Assembly (NCBI GenBank): GCA_003213095.1
Contig: QCNV01000011.1
Location: 1-44,339, forward strand
From: SAR202 cluster bacterium AG-426-M11
GTDB lineage: Bacteria; Chloroflexota; Dehalococcoidia; Lucifugimonadales; UBA826
Direction of reading: 5' to 3'
Length of the DNA stretch: 44,339 nt
Position numbers and translations under genes: made by a program. Below, one piece after another: positions 25,515 through 35,189 of this stretch. Position 1 is the first letter of the stretch. Each line of letters opens with the position of its first letter. The notes beneath the pieces were generated by a model. That model saw nothing but the letters and a program-made list of their open reading frames with translations, ran no database searches and was not told the DNA's origin.

Positions 25515-26839
25515 TTTTCACCTATATCTTGAGGTATCAATCTGTTAGGTGGCTTTGCAAAAAACATTATTACTCCCCCAATCAACGTAATGACTGAAAG
25601 AATAAAAAATGGCAAAAAATAACTTCCTGTAGTGTCATACCACCAAGCTGTTACAACAGGTGAAATCGCCATCAACACCCCATTCGGCAACATTGACCAA
25701 CCAGTGATACTAGCAAAAGCTTTTCGTCCAAAGTATTCACCTCTGATAGCTGACATAATAGGAACTCTTCCACCAAAAGATATCCCATAAACAAATGCAA
25801 ATACAAAGGCCATCCAAAGAGTATTAGCATAAGCAAGGATTAAAGTAGAAACCCCTTGCATAAACATAAATACAATCAATAAGTTTTTCTTTGACATCCT
25901 ATCCCCCAACCATCCCGAAATAAAAATTGCAGGAAAAGCAAAAATAGCATATCCAGATTCAACAAAACTAGCCCAATATAAAGCTACTGATTCTTCTCTA
26001 CCTAAATCAATCATCATATCTGTGATTCTAGGAGTTAGGTGAACTCCCATTGTGGCTAGTGCCATTGTTGATGATACATGTGAAGCAGTTATCACCCAAA
26101 AAACTGGGGCATACAAAGCTTGTTTTAATGTGAAATCAAATTCTTTAGGTGTATTTTGATTATCAGCATCTACACCAAATCCATGATCAAGTGATGCTTC
26201 ACCATCGGGAAGTAAGCCAACCTCTTCAGGAGTATTTCTTGTTAATAGATAACTTGGAATACCTACCAAAATTATTATCACTCCCATTGCGACAAGAGTG
26301 AAACGAAATTGCCAATCGATTGCATAAGCATATAAGGGTAAAAAAATGCCTGCCAAATGAATACCGGACATGGCTATTGCCATAGCCATAGTTCTATTTC
26401 TAATAAACCAGTTATTTAATACAGATGCTACAGCTAACCATCCACCTAAACCTGCACCTAACGTGATGATCATAAAAACTATATAAAATTGCCACACATT
26501 TTGAATTCTAGAAAAAGCAAAAAAACCTACTCCCATGATTATCATTCCAATGAGAATCATTCTTTTAGCCCCAACTTTATCAATCAAAAACCCTTCAATA
26601 GGACCTAATGCAGCACCTTCTGCTCTACTCAAAACATTTCCAATAGAAATTTCAGTACGTGACCAAGAAAAATTCTTTTGAAGAACAACAACTAAAACGC
26701 CAATTCCTCTGAAAACCGCCAAAGCATTCAAAGTCAAAATCACTAACCCTACAATAACCATATACCAACCATAAAATAATGTTTTTTTAGGGGGTACCAT
26801 ATTTTGGGATTTTATTTCTTTTTTATGCCGATTTAACAT
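25511..26839 (-). CDS. MFS transporter (OFA/monocarboxylate-like)
   Basis: A 442-residue protein with about 12 hydrophobic segments. FYGWYMVIVGLV at the first helix, GPIEGFLIDKVGAKRMILIG (loop 2-3) and SGWLGDRMSKKN (loop 8-9) are MFS signatures, and the pattern resembles the oxalate/formate and monocarboxylate group. The substrate is unknown. AGGA lies 8 bases before the ATG at 26839; an internal Met14 is an alternative start. It is the first gene of the nine-gene cluster and diverges from thrC. Confidence 0.85.
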   Translation of the reverse strand: MLNRHKKEIKSQNMVPPKKTLFYGWYMVIVGLVILTLNALAVFRGIGVLVVVLQKNFSWSRTEISIGNVLSRAEGAALGPIEGFLIDKVGAKRMILIGMIIMGVGFFAFSRIQNVWQFYIVFMIITLGAGLGGWLAVASVLNNWFIRNRTMAMAIAMSGIHLAGIFLPLYAYAIDWQFRFTLVAMGVIIILVGIPSYLLTRNTPEEVGLLPDGEASLDHGFGVDADNQNTPKEFDFTLKQALYAPVFWVITASHVSSTMALATMGVHLTPRITDMMIDLGREESVALYWASFVESGYAIFAFPAIFISGWLGDRMSKKNLLIVFMFMQGVSTLILAYANTLWMAFVFAFVYGISFGGRVPIMSAIRGEYFGRKAFASITGWSMLPNGVLMAISPVVTAWWYDTTGSYFLPFFILSVITLIGGVIMFFAKPPNRLIPQDIGEK

Positions 26840-26916
26840 TCTATAAATCCTACCAAAAGTTTCTTAAAATGTTTCGTTGTTTCGTATAAAATAAATTTAT
26901 ATTTCAGGAGATCACA

Positions 26917-28041
26917 TTGAATCAATCTAATTATTGTTTTACATGCTCTATTTGTGAATTTAGTACATCTCCTTCTAGTGAGATCATAATTTGTAAAAAA
27001 TGTAAGTCTCCATTAGATGTAAAATATGCATCTTTGGATAAATCAAAAACAGTAGTTAACTCTATAGATATTCCCCTTCCAATTACCTCTGAAGATTTAA
27101 TTTCATTAGGAGAGGGAAACACGCCAACTATCTCATTAAATAATCTATCAAACAATCTAGATGTCAGACTATCTACAAAATTAGAGTATTTTAACCCCAC
27201 AGGCTCATTCAAAGACAGAGGAACATCTATAATGATTTCATGTCTGAAAAAAGCAGGCATCAAAGAAATTTCTGAAGATTCTTCAGGTAATGCAGGTGCA
27301 TCAATTTCTGCTTATGCTTCAAAGGCTAAAATCAAAAGCCATATTTTTGCTCCATCTTCTGCTCCTAATGCCAAAATCAATCAGATCAAAGTTTACGGAG
27401 CTAAAACATATTTAATCTCTGGCTCTCGTGATAATGCTACAAAAGAAGCTGAAATATTTTCAAAAACTCATGGAATCACGTACGCGTCACATAACTTGAG
27501 CCCTTATTTTATAGAAGGAACAAAAATTTTTGCATACGAAATATTTAGAGACCTATATAATTCTCAAGATTTTCCTGAACACATCGTGATTCCTACAGGA
27601 AACGGATCACTTTTTTTGGGAGCTGTAAAAAGTTTTCTTGAGCTATATTCCTCGAACAAAATTAACCTAATCCCTAAAATTCACGTAGTGCAGACTGAAT
27701 CAATCCAACCAATTTATGCCCTTTTCAACACAAGTCACTGGAGCCCTTCAAATCAGTCCAAAACTATAGCTGGTGGAATTGCTGTTTCTAGTCCCCCTAG
27801 AGTAAACCAAATAGTAAAAGCGCTACATGAAAATAACGGATCATGTGTAATTGTCTCAGAAAAAGAAATCATTGAATGGCAATTACATTTAGCAAACCAA
27901 GAAGGTTTATACATTGAACCTACTTCAGCAGCTGCTTTTGCCGGAATATCAAAATTAATGGAATCTAAAATAATTAAAAAAGGGGCATCAGTATTAATCC
28001 CTTCAACAGGATTTGGGTTGAAAGACATTTCACCGATCTAA
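26917..28041 (+). CDS. thrC: Threonine synthase
   Basis: A 374-residue PLP enzyme that converts O-phosphohomoserine to threonine. It begins with a small zinc ribbon (Cys10/Cys13 and Cys26/Cys29) that is common in short threonine synthases. LGEGNTPT, PTGSFKDRG with PLP Lys99, DSSGNAGASISAYA and PTGNGSLFLGAVK (phosphate loop) are present. It could also be a related PLP lyase, but the ribbon plus GEGNTP favours ThrC. The start is TTG with CAGGAG 6 bases upstream. It ends 1 base from the convergent aminotransferase. Confidence 0.88.
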   Translation: MNQSNYCFTCSICEFSTSPSSEIIICKKCKSPLDVKYASLDKSKTVVNSIDIPLPITSEDLISLGEGNTPTISLNNLSNNLDVRLSTKLEYFNPTGSFKDRGTSIMISCLKKAGIKEISEDSSGNAGASISAYASKAKIKSHIFAPSSAPNAKINQIKVYGAKTYLISGSRDNATKEAEIFSKTHGITYASHNLSPYFIEGTKIFAYEIFRDLYNSQDFPEHIVIPTGNGSLFLGAVKSFLELYSSNKINLIPKIHVVQTESIQPIYALFNTSHWSPSNQSKTIAGGIAVSSPPRVNQIVKALHENNGSCVIVSEKEIIEWQLHLANQEGLYIEPTSAAAFAGISKLMESKIIKKGASVLIPSTGFGLKDISPI

Positions 28042-28042
28042 A

Positions 28043-29221
28043 TTATGAATGTTCAAATGCAGCTTTTAGACCTGGAATAGATCCTTCTAAAGTAGAATCT
28101 TCGAGACAATAAGAAATCCTAAAATGACCTGAAAACCCAAAACCTCTACCGGGAACAGCTAATACATTCTGCTCTTTTAAAGTCTCGATAAACTCAACAT
28201 CATTTTTATTTGGTGATTTTGGAAACATATAGAATGCCCCATGAGGCAGAACTGTTTCATAACCAATTAAAGAAAGCTCCCTAAACATGAAATCTCTTTT
28301 TTCTTGATATTTACGAATATCAATGGTTATTGATTGTAAATTAACAATCAAATATTGTATTAAAGCTGGGGCATTAACAAACCCTAACGTTCTATTACAA
28401 AACACTAAACCGTCTATGAGAATATCTTGATTTAAATCATCAGGATTCACAGCTATATATCCAATTCTTTCACCCGGCAAAGCTAAATCTTTCGAATGAG
28501 AAGTCGCTACTATAGATCTAGGATGGAATTGAAAAATATGAGGATATTCTAGTCCATCAAACACTATTTTTCTGTAGGGTTCATCGCTTACAAAAAATAT
28601 TTCAGAATCAAACTGTTTTTCTTTTTCAGAAATAATCTTAGCTATCTTTTCTAGAATTTCTTTAGAATACATGACTCCAGTAGGATTATTAGGTGAATTA
28701 ATCAAAACTATTTTTGTTTTTTCATTAATAGCATCATATAAAGATTCAAAATCAGGGAGAAAATTTTCATCAGGTTGTACAACACGACAAATCCCACCAT
28801 GATTATCAGCATAAAATTGATATTCAACAAAAAATGGGGCAAAAATTACTACCTCATCTCCTTGATTCAGCAATGTTTTCATCACTACATTTAATGCTCC
28901 TCCAGCTCCGCAAGTCATAACTATATGATTTGACGAAAAATTCAAATTCGTTTCTTTGTTTAATTCATTTGCAATTGATTGACGAGTCACTTCTAGGCCT
29001 GCATTAGGCATATACCTATGCATTCCCTTTATAGGATTAGAGGCTATGTATTTCAATTCATCAAAAAATTCCTCGGGAGGCTCCATGACTGGGTTACCTA
29101 AAGATAAATCAAAGACATTTTCTTCTCCGAATTGTTTTTTAAGAGCAATCCCTTCTTCAAACATTTTACGGATCCAAGATCCTTTATCCATGAAATCGAT
29201 GATTTTGTTAGAAATAGGCAT
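28043..29221 (-). CDS. Class I/II pyridoxal-phosphate aminotransferase
   Basis: A 392-residue fold-type I aminotransferase, probably for aspartate or aromatic/branched amino acids. LSLGNPVMEPPEEF at the N-terminus, CGAGGALNVVMK for PLP phosphate, NSPNNPTGV, VSDEPYRKI and SHSKDLALPGERIGY with Lys244 as the Schiff-base lysine are clear. The late substrate Arg lies in HFRISYC. It follows the thioredoxin-fold gene by 14 bases. The specific substrate is not readable. Confidence 0.9.
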   Translation of the reverse strand: MPISNKIIDFMDKGSWIRKMFEEGIALKKQFGEENVFDLSLGNPVMEPPEEFFDELKYIASNPIKGMHRYMPNAGLEVTRQSIANELNKETNLNFSSNHIVMTCGAGGALNVVMKTLLNQGDEVVIFAPFFVEYQFYADNHGGICRVVQPDENFLPDFESLYDAINEKTKIVLINSPNNPTGVMYSKEILEKIAKIISEKEKQFDSEIFFVSDEPYRKIVFDGLEYPHIFQFHPRSIVATSHSKDLALPGERIGYIAVNPDDLNQDILIDGLVFCNRTLGFVNAPALIQYLIVNLQSITIDIRKYQEKRDFMFRELSLIGYETVLPHGAFYMFPKSPNKNDVEFIETLKEQNVLAVPGRGFGFSGHFRISYCLEDSTLEGSIPGLKAAFEHS

Positions 29222-29235
29222 ATTTCACAATTTTC

Positions 29236-29895
29236 CTATAAATTTTCTTTCCCAACAGTATCATTAATTTGTTGGATAAGATTTTTAATTCCTTGCTTTT
29301 CAATTCTTCCCGGAATCATACCAATAATATATCCATATCGATCAAAAATTATATATGACGGAAAAGACCTTACCCTCAAAGCTGAGGATATATCAGAACT
29401 TTGATTGTCCACTAAAGTAGGTAAAACCCAATTTTCATTAATCAACCATTCATGTGGAGGAAAGTTAGACCTATCATTTTTAATGGAAGTAACTAACGAC
29501 ATAAATCTAACACCATCTATTATTATCTCACCCTGTTCATCAGAATAATTAGAAAAAAATGTTGATATTTCTCTCACTTCATTTCTACAGTGAGGACACC
29601 AATGAGCCAATACTATTAATACAGTGGGAAATTTACTCTCCCCTAAAACAATTTGAGAGCCATCTAATGAATCAGTCTGAATAAAATTTGGGGAAATTTC
29701 CACCTCAATATTATTGTAAAAATTTTCGTCAACTGTTTTATGTACCTGAGGAATATCTAATGATTTAGGAGAAATAAATATGGGAGACAAAGTGATGGAA
29801 AACACTGATAGGATTACTATTAAAAGAACAAAATAATTGTTTAATTTCATGTTTTTTTCCAAAATTCTTGACTCAATTACTTGGGTACATGACAA
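29236..29895 (-). CDS. Membrane-anchored thioredoxin-fold (TlpA/ResA-like) protein
   Basis: A 219-residue protein with a hydrophobic N-terminal segment (FVLLIVILSVFSITLSPIF) that should anchor or export it. A thioredoxin fold follows with the redox motif WCPHC and a later cis-Pro region (RSFPSYIIFDRYGYIIG). It probably acts in disulfide reduction or cytochrome maturation outside the membrane. The start is uncertain. A TTG at 29895 has AGGAGA just upstream, while an ATG at 29850 (MKLNNYF) gives a more ordinary signal sequence but weak ribosome site. Confidence 0.82.
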   Translation of the reverse strand: MSCTQVIESRILEKNMKLNNYFVLLIVILSVFSITLSPIFISPKSLDIPQVHKTVDENFYNNIEVEISPNFIQTDSLDGSQIVLGESKFPTVLIVLAHWCPHCRNEVREISTFFSNYSDEQGEIIIDGVRFMSLVTSIKNDRSNFPPHEWLINENWVLPTLVDNQSSDISSALRVRSFPSYIIFDRYGYIIGMIPGRIEKQGIKNLIQQINDTVGKENL

Positions 29896-29896
29896 T
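29868..29896 (+). promoter_or_regulatory. Probable promoter for tRNA(CAT)
   Basis: TTGACT (29868-29873), a 17-base spacer and GACAAT (29891-29896) lie 36 bases before the tRNA. The site overlaps the 5' end of the divergent thioredoxin-fold gene if that gene uses its upstream TTG. Confidence 0.4.
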
Positions 29897-29931
29897 TATC
29901 TCCTAGAGTGTAATAAATATCACTATAAATA

Positions 29932-30007
<76 letters not shown>

Positions 30008-30021
30008 AAGTAAGGACTAAA

Positions 30022-30570
30022 ATGAAGACCCAAATATTTTTTTACTCTGTGATAGCAACCATTTTGCTTACAGGATTAGGTAATTCATTTTTACATAATC
30101 TTCATGCAAATCAACATGAAGATATATCTTACTCAGGATCAATCAATGAATTCAATCTAGCTGTTAAAGTTCTCCCTAAGACCCCAGTAGTAGGACCAAT
30201 TCAATTTCAAATTTTACCCACCCATATCTCTGACAACACCCCAGTTGAACAGGCAATTATAGAGGTGTTGGTTAGAAAAGACGAAGAAGCGTATATGTCA
30301 CGCGCAGTCAATACTCCAAAATCACCTAATACATACATTGCAAATTTAACTTTATATCAATCAGGAACATGGGAAAGTGAAATTAGAATTTCAACTAAGC
30401 CAGAAATAGAACACAGTGTGTTTTTCCCCATAGAAGTTCAAGGAAGCAACATACACAATGAAGATTTTATAGCTAGTTCTTCAGCCGGAATATTCTTTAT
30501 GTTTATTTTTGGAATTATAGTAATTTTTACTGTATTTTTAAGTTTTAGGTATAAAAATAAACCTCAGTAA
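30022..30570 (+). CDS. Secreted, membrane-anchored YtkA/FixH-like domain protein
   Basis: A 182-residue protein with an N-terminal signal segment ending near NLHANQ, an extracytoplasmic beta-sandwich-like domain (about 35-140), one C-terminal transmembrane helix (about 152-175) and a short basic tail. VVGPIQFQILP, PVEQAIIEVLV, YIANLTLYQSGTWESEI follow the order seen in YtkA/FixH-like domains, though the similarity is judged by eye only. The ATG at 30022, 14 bases after the tRNA, has AAGGA 5 bases upstream; a longer frame would start inside the tRNA. The function is unknown. Confidence 0.7.
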   Translation: MKTQIFFYSVIATILLTGLGNSFLHNLHANQHEDISYSGSINEFNLAVKVLPKTPVVGPIQFQILPTHISDNTPVEQAIIEVLVRKDEEAYMSRAVNTPKSPNTYIANLTLYQSGTWESEIRISTKPEIEHSVFFPIEVQGSNIHNEDFIASSSAGIFFMFIFGIIVIFTVFLSFRYKNKPQ

Positions 30571-30571
30571 A

Positions 30572-30913
30572 TCAGTCCAAATCATTAACTGATTCAACTA
30601 TATTTATCCCATTTTCAGTTCTATAAATCACAATTACAGATTCACCAAGCAACATGTGTTCCCTCATATGAGATGGAGAAAATTTTCCTAAGTCGCCCTG
30701 TACGATAAAGATGAATTTACTATCATTTTGATCTATCAATTCGAAAGATTTCAGCTGTTTTAATGACAAACTTTCCACATCAACTACATATCCTGATACC
30801 TGCTTGATTTCCTTAGTTGCATTTTCTGAATAGCATGCAAACGAGGAATACATTACTAATAATGTTGTAATAAAGAAAAAATTTGAAAAAAATCGAATTT
30901 TAAAATTATTCAC
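30572..30913 (-). CDS. Small putative lipoprotein of unknown function
   Basis: A 113-residue protein with a hydrophobic leader ending in SSFAC, a possible lipobox with Cys27. The mature part (about 85 residues) has alternating hydrophobic strands: VSGYVVDVESLSL, FIFIVQGDLGKFSPSHMREHMLLGESVIVIY. The pattern suggests a small beta-barrel, possibly OB-like. No family is recognised. It has a GTG start with AGGAG 6 bases upstream, and is convergent with the YtkA-like gene, only 1 base apart. Confidence 0.65.
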   Translation of the reverse strand: MNNFKIRFFSNFFFITTLLVMYSSFACYSENATKEIKQVSGYVVDVESLSLKQLKSFELIDQNDSKFIFIVQGDLGKFSPSHMREHMLLGESVIVIYRTENGINIVESVNDLD

Positions 30914-31036
30914 AATAACTCCTATAGCACCGTATCAAAATTAGAATAAATTCTGATTGAATCACTGCGGGATCAGTTTTATTATAAATTGTCCATTAGA
31001 ACAAATTTTTTGGACAAATAAAAAACTAGGATACAT

Positions 31037-33124
31037 ATGGCAGTAAAAATCCTATCAAAGCCTATAATTATTTTAACAATTTTAACTTTAATATTTTTTT
31101 CTGTTACATCACTTCATGCGAATCAGAATTCTGATTCTAATGATAATTCGATAATTTTATTTCTGTTAGATATTAATGCAATTAAAGGAGATTTAGAAAA
31201 CCAAAATCTCCTTAATTCATTGATAAGTATTTCATCAGTTGTTAACCAGAATCACAAAATGTATTTTTCTGTTTTAGATTCGTCTAACTCTGAAATTGCT
31301 CCTCAGGGACCTTACATAGTCAACAAAAATTTTGAAAACATGTATGACGATATAGAAAAACTTATCACTAATCATGAATATCAAAAAACTATAAGCCTGG
31401 ATATTAACGAAAGCTTATTAAACTCCTATAATTTCCTTCAATCACAATTTGCAGAAAATGATTCAAAAATCATTTTTATTGGAGGAAGTCAAGTTCCTTT
31501 ACTTATGTCAAATGCAAATTCTGAAGACGTATTAAAAGAATTTGTAGATCCAGTAGCCGATCTTTACAATAATAAAAAATGGAAAATTCTTGGTATTTCT
31601 TTAAAAGATGCTCATGAAAGTATTTTGATATTACTAAACAGATACTCTAAAAAAACATTATCAGAGAATTTAAAATTTTCACTACCAAATATTTTGAATG
31701 AATTTTCAATAGCAATTTCAAAAGATATTTGGAGTTCTGGAGAAATCATTGATCATGACAATTTTGAGATATCTAACAAACAAATTTATAATTCTGAAAT
31801 TTTAATTTCTCCAGGGACTAGTCTAATCAATCTGTTTTTTTATAAAAACAAAACGGGTGGATCTTTCAGATTAAAAAATCCATCAGGAATGCAATCCACT
31901 GCTGGAGATCGTAGCGAATCATCAATCATAGAGACTCCATACTCAATAATATGGCAAATCAAAAATCCAATACCAGGAAAATGGAATGTAGAGATCAATA
32001 ATTATGAAGGACAAATCCAATCCTTTTTACAGCCTTCATATGAATATCAACTTGAACTACTTAATTTAAATAGCAAAAACGCAATCAACCAACCTCTATC
32101 TTTAATCACTTTTATTACGGATCAAAATGATGTAATGGTTAATTTAGATCATGATATTTCTATTCAAGTATCCATAATTGATCCTACAGGAATAGAAACC
32201 TTATATCAGATGAATGATGAAGGGCTTAAAGCAGATGCAGTCAAGGACGACGGATACTACTCATTGGAAATTCCTAAAATTAATATATTAGGTACACACA
32301 AGATGTCACTTCAAATGAAATGGCAAGGATTCGAATCTGATAGTTTAATTTCAAATCATGAATTTGAATCTATTTTTTTCCCATATATGAATTTTGAAGA
32401 ATTAAACATTTCAAACCTAAATATAGGAAATGAATCTAATTTAGGAACTCTTTATGTATCTATTGGTGATACTCCTTATCCAGTAGATCAAAAGTCTATT
32501 AACACGACAATTTTGACTAATTCTAATCAAATTTCAGACTCATACACCTTAATTCCTAGGAGAAGCACTACTGACGGAAAATCTGCAATGTATGACGTAA
32601 TCTATACTCCGCAAGAGATTGGTAATACTTTAATAACATTCAACATGAACATTGATTATGCTGGAAGGCTTTATGAAGTTCCTGCCCAAAGCATTCAAAT
32701 TCAAATTGTAAAAATTCCTACCACTTTTTCAATCATGCAAATATCTGGAATAGTTTTGTTCTCTTTACTGCTGATTATAGGAATAATAATCCTATTAGCT
32801 ATTATCTACAGGAATTTGCAAACAGCACCATATGGGCACTTAAATGATGAAAACGGGAACTTAATCGTTAATTTTAAAACTATTAAAAAACCTCTAATTC
32901 AACAAATTTTACATAGGGATGAAATTCTTGGAACAGTAATAGGAATTACAGGATTAGAAGAAATTACATTAAAATATAAAAACGGATTGGTAATTATGAA
33001 TATCTCAGACGATTCACCTAGAATAAGAATTAATTCTCAGCCCGTAGTTAATTCTTACTATTTAAAAGATGGCGATTGGATTGGAACCTCAGGAAAACTT
33101 TATGAATTTGTCATAAATCCATAA
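31037..33124 (+). CDS. Large envelope protein: VWA-like ectodomain, one TM helix, FHA-like cytosolic domain
   Basis: A 695-residue type I membrane protein. A signal sequence ends near SLHANQ (25-30). Residues about 38-210 look like a von Willebrand A fold (IILFLLDINAIKG, SKIIFIGGSQ, WKILGISL) but the metal-binding DxSxS is replaced by DINAI. The middle has Ig-like segments, including GLKADAVKDDGYYSLEIP, as seen in choice-of-anchor VWA proteins. A transmembrane helix (about 570-593) leads to a 100-residue cytosolic domain with an FHA-like beta pattern (PRIRINSQPV, YYLKDGDWIGTSGKLYEF). It might sense or transmit an envelope signal; this is inference. No partner kinase is nearby. Confidence 0.65.
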   Translation: MAVKILSKPIIILTILTLIFFSVTSLHANQNSDSNDNSIILFLLDINAIKGDLENQNLLNSLISISSVVNQNHKMYFSVLDSSNSEIAPQGPYIVNKNFENMYDDIEKLITNHEYQKTISLDINESLLNSYNFLQSQFAENDSKIIFIGGSQVPLLMSNANSEDVLKEFVDPVADLYNNKKWKILGISLKDAHESILILLNRYSKKTLSENLKFSLPNILNEFSIAISKDIWSSGEIIDHDNFEISNKQIYNSEILISPGTSLINLFFYKNKTGGSFRLKNPSGMQSTAGDRSESSIIETPYSIIWQIKNPIPGKWNVEINNYEGQIQSFLQPSYEYQLELLNLNSKNAINQPLSLITFITDQNDVMVNLDHDISIQVSIIDPTGIETLYQMNDEGLKADAVKDDGYYSLEIPKINILGTHKMSLQMKWQGFESDSLISNHEFESIFFPYMNFEELNISNLNIGNESNLGTLYVSIGDTPYPVDQKSINTTILTNSNQISDSYTLIPRRSTTDGKSAMYDVIYTPQEIGNTLITFNMNIDYAGRLYEVPAQSIQIQIVKIPTTFSIMQISGIVLFSLLLIIGIIILLAIIYRNLQTAPYGHLNDENGNLIVNFKTIKKPLIQQILHRDEILGTVIGITGLEEITLKYKNGLVIMNISDDSPRIRINSQPVVNSYYLKDGDWIGTSGKLYEFVINP

Positions 33125-33182
33125 AAATCCACCATTAACTTTAAATTCTCACAATAAGAATAGAAATATCAATACCGACTTA

Positions 33183-33854
33183 TTATTTATTAACAATAAT
33201 TTCAATCTTTTGAATAATATCTCCCGATTCTGTAGCTACTAATGGGTCTCTTCTTGAAATATTATTGACTACATCCATTCCTTTAATAACTTTACCGAAA
33301 ACACTGTGACAAGACGTCATAGGCATTTTACAATTTTTTAATTTATCTGAAGTTGTACTTTCATAACCATCCAAGGCATGTAATGCTTTGAAAGTAATAA
33401 AAAATTGACTTCCGTTAGTTCCTTTACCCATTTGCACACCCGCATTAGCCATAGATAAAATCCCAGCTGAATCATGCCTTGCTTCAGGATGAAATTCGTT
33501 TTCAAAATAATATCCCGGACCTCCTGATCCAGTTCCTGTAGGGTCACCACCTTGAGCCATAAAATCATCAATAACCCTATGAAAAGAAATGTTGTCGTAA
33601 AAACCATCGTTAGCCAAAAAAACAAAGTTGTTTACAGTGACAGGTGTAAATTTTTCAAATAAATCAACGGTAAATGTTCCACCTTTTTTTAAATAAAAAA
33701 CTGCCTGATAATCTTTCTTTTGATCAATCGTCATTGATGGAGGATTTTCATATGTTTTGATTTCAGATGAAACAATTTTTTCTGAATTTTCTTCACAAGC
33801 TACGAGAAAGTTTAAAATCAAAAGCAAAGAAGATAACAAATATATTTTTTTCAC
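33183..33854 (-). CDS. Cyclophilin-type peptidyl-prolyl isomerase, lipoprotein
   Basis: A 223-residue protein with signal peptide and lipobox LVAC (Cys20). The cyclophilin domain spans about 55-220. [19 protein letters not shown] holds the catalytic Arg and Phe/Met/Gln residues, and GSQFFIT and [14 protein letters not shown] are standard. It assists folding outside the membrane. A short insert with two cysteines ([13 protein letters not shown]) precedes HSVFG. It is last in the minus-strand cluster with the AroQ-like and Hyi-like genes (7-base gap). Confidence 0.93.
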   Translation of the reverse strand: MKKIYLLSSLLLILNFLVACEENSEKIVSSEIKTYENPPSMTIDQKKDYQAVFYLKKGGTFTVDLFEKFTPVTVNNFVFLANDGFYDNISFHRVIDDFMAQGGDPTGTGSGGPGYYFENEFHPEARHDSAGILSMANAGVQMGKGTNGSQFFITFKALHALDGYESTTSDKLKNCKMPMTSCHSVFGKVIKGMDVVNNISRRDPLVATESGDIIQKIEIIVNK

Positions 33855-33861
33855 AATTCAC

Positions 33862-34293
33862 CTATTCTTCAGTTAATTCTTTAATAGCTTTTAGACCTAT
33901 AAAATACCCATACAATCCAAACCCAGTAATTACACCCTTACAAACAGGAGAAATCTCAGAAATATTCCCTCTAGCTGCAGGATTAGATATATGTACTTCT
34001 AAAGTTGGAAATTCTACTTGTGATATAGCTGCACACAAGGCAGGATGACCAGTTGAATATCCAGCAGGATTAATTATTGCAGCATCATATCCATCTATAT
34101 GTGATTGATAAAACTTGTCTATCACTTCACCTTCAATATTAGAATGAAAAATATCAATTTCAATATCAAGCTGATTGGCATATTTTTGAATTTGATCGGA
34201 ATAATCTTCCATTGTTGCAGTCCCAAATATTTCTACCTGAAACTTCCCTCTCATATTTATACCTGCACCATGAACAACTAAAACTTTAGTCAA
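33862..34293 (-). CDS. Type II dehydroquinase-like protein with altered active site
   Basis: A 143-residue protein with the flavodoxin-like fold and length of AroQ. Retained are GAGIN (Asn13), HSNIEGEVID, Asn75 in IINPAGY, EVHISN (His101, Asn104) and Arg108. Against the Mycobacterium enzyme numbering, several catalytic positions are changed: the essential Tyr24 is Phe23, the Arg19 region is KFQV, His81 is Thr and Asp88 is Ala. Ordinary dehydroquinate dehydration is therefore doubtful. It lies 9 bases after a hydroxypyruvate-isomerase-like gene, not with aro genes, which supports a changed substrate. It could still supply AroQ function if no other copy exists in the genome. Confidence 0.8.
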   Translation of the reverse strand: MTKVLVVHGAGINMRGKFQVEIFGTATMEDYSDQIQKYANQLDIEIDIFHSNIEGEVIDKFYQSHIDGYDAAIINPAGYSTGHPALCAAISQVEFPTLEVHISNPAARGNISEISPVCKGVITGFGLYGYFIGLKAIKELTEE

Positions 34294-34302
34294 AACAAAC
34301 TC

Positions 34303-35079
34303 CTAATTAAAATCTTTAATCCAATCTAACCCTTCCAAAGTATTTTTTAAGGGAATATATTCACATCCAATCCATCCATCATATCCAATCTCATCAATAA
34401 ATGGTAATAAATAGTTATAATTTATTTCACCAGTACCTGGCTCATGCCTACCTGGATTATCAGCCAATTGCATATGACTAATCATTCCTAAATTATTTTC
34501 TATAGTTCGTGCCAAATCACCTTCCATAATTTGCATATGGTAAATGTCATATTGAATGAACAAATTTGGATGATCTACTTTTTCAACCAAAGATAACGCT
34601 TGAGAAGTGTTAGTAAGGAAAAATCCGGGCATATCAATAGTATTGATACTTTCAACAATTAATTTAACACCAGCTTCTTCCAAAATTGGTGCAGCATATT
34701 TCAAATTATTTATTAAAGTTTCTTCCGCAAGATCATCTGAAACATTTTCTGGCTTAATTCCAGACAAGCAATTCACCTGCGGTGCTCCAAGTTTAGTAGC
34801 ATATTTAACAGTTTCATCAACAGATGATTTGAACTCATCAATTCTATCAGGCAAACACGCAATCCCTCTTTCTCCTGCTGAAAAATTTCCAACAGGAAGA
34901 TTATGAAGAACTTGAGAAAGATTATTCTGTTGCAATCTATCTAGAATTTCATCAACCTCATATTCATATGGAGACAAAAATTCTACTCCTGAAAACCCAG
35001 CTTTTGCGGCTAATTCAAACCTATCTAAAAAATCAACTTCGTTAAACATCATCGAAATATTTGCATCAAATTTTGGCAT
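34303..35079 (-). CDS. Hydroxypyruvate isomerase family protein (Hyi/OtnI-like TIM barrel)
   Basis: A 258-residue xylose-isomerase-like TIM barrel. NISMMFNEVDFLDRFELAAK, AGFSGVEFL, PVGNFSAGERGIACLP, LIVESIN with a metal Glu, QYDIYHMQ with metal Asp/His and NPGRHEPGTGEINY follow the Hyi order closely. Hyi interconverts hydroxypyruvate and tartronate semialdehyde; the related OtnI acts on 2-oxo-tetronate. It starts the cluster with the AroQ-like and cyclophilin genes. The family call is secure; the substrate is not. Confidence 0.88.
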   Translation of the reverse strand: MPKFDANISMMFNEVDFLDRFELAAKAGFSGVEFLSPYEYEVDEILDRLQQNNLSQVLHNLPVGNFSAGERGIACLPDRIDEFKSSVDETVKYATKLGAPQVNCLSGIKPENVSDDLAEETLINNLKYAAPILEEAGVKLIVESINTIDMPGFFLTNTSQALSLVEKVDHPNLFIQYDIYHMQIMEGDLARTIENNLGMISHMQLADNPGRHEPGTGEINYNYLLPFIDEIGYDGWIGCEYIPLKNTLEGLDWIKDFN

Positions 35080-35189
35080 CAGATTCTCCGAAAAATAATT
35101 TTAGTGATTGTATATGAATCTATAGTCAGTCACCAGTATCATTAAAGTGGATACATCTAACTTATATGATTAATTTTATCCATTAATGT

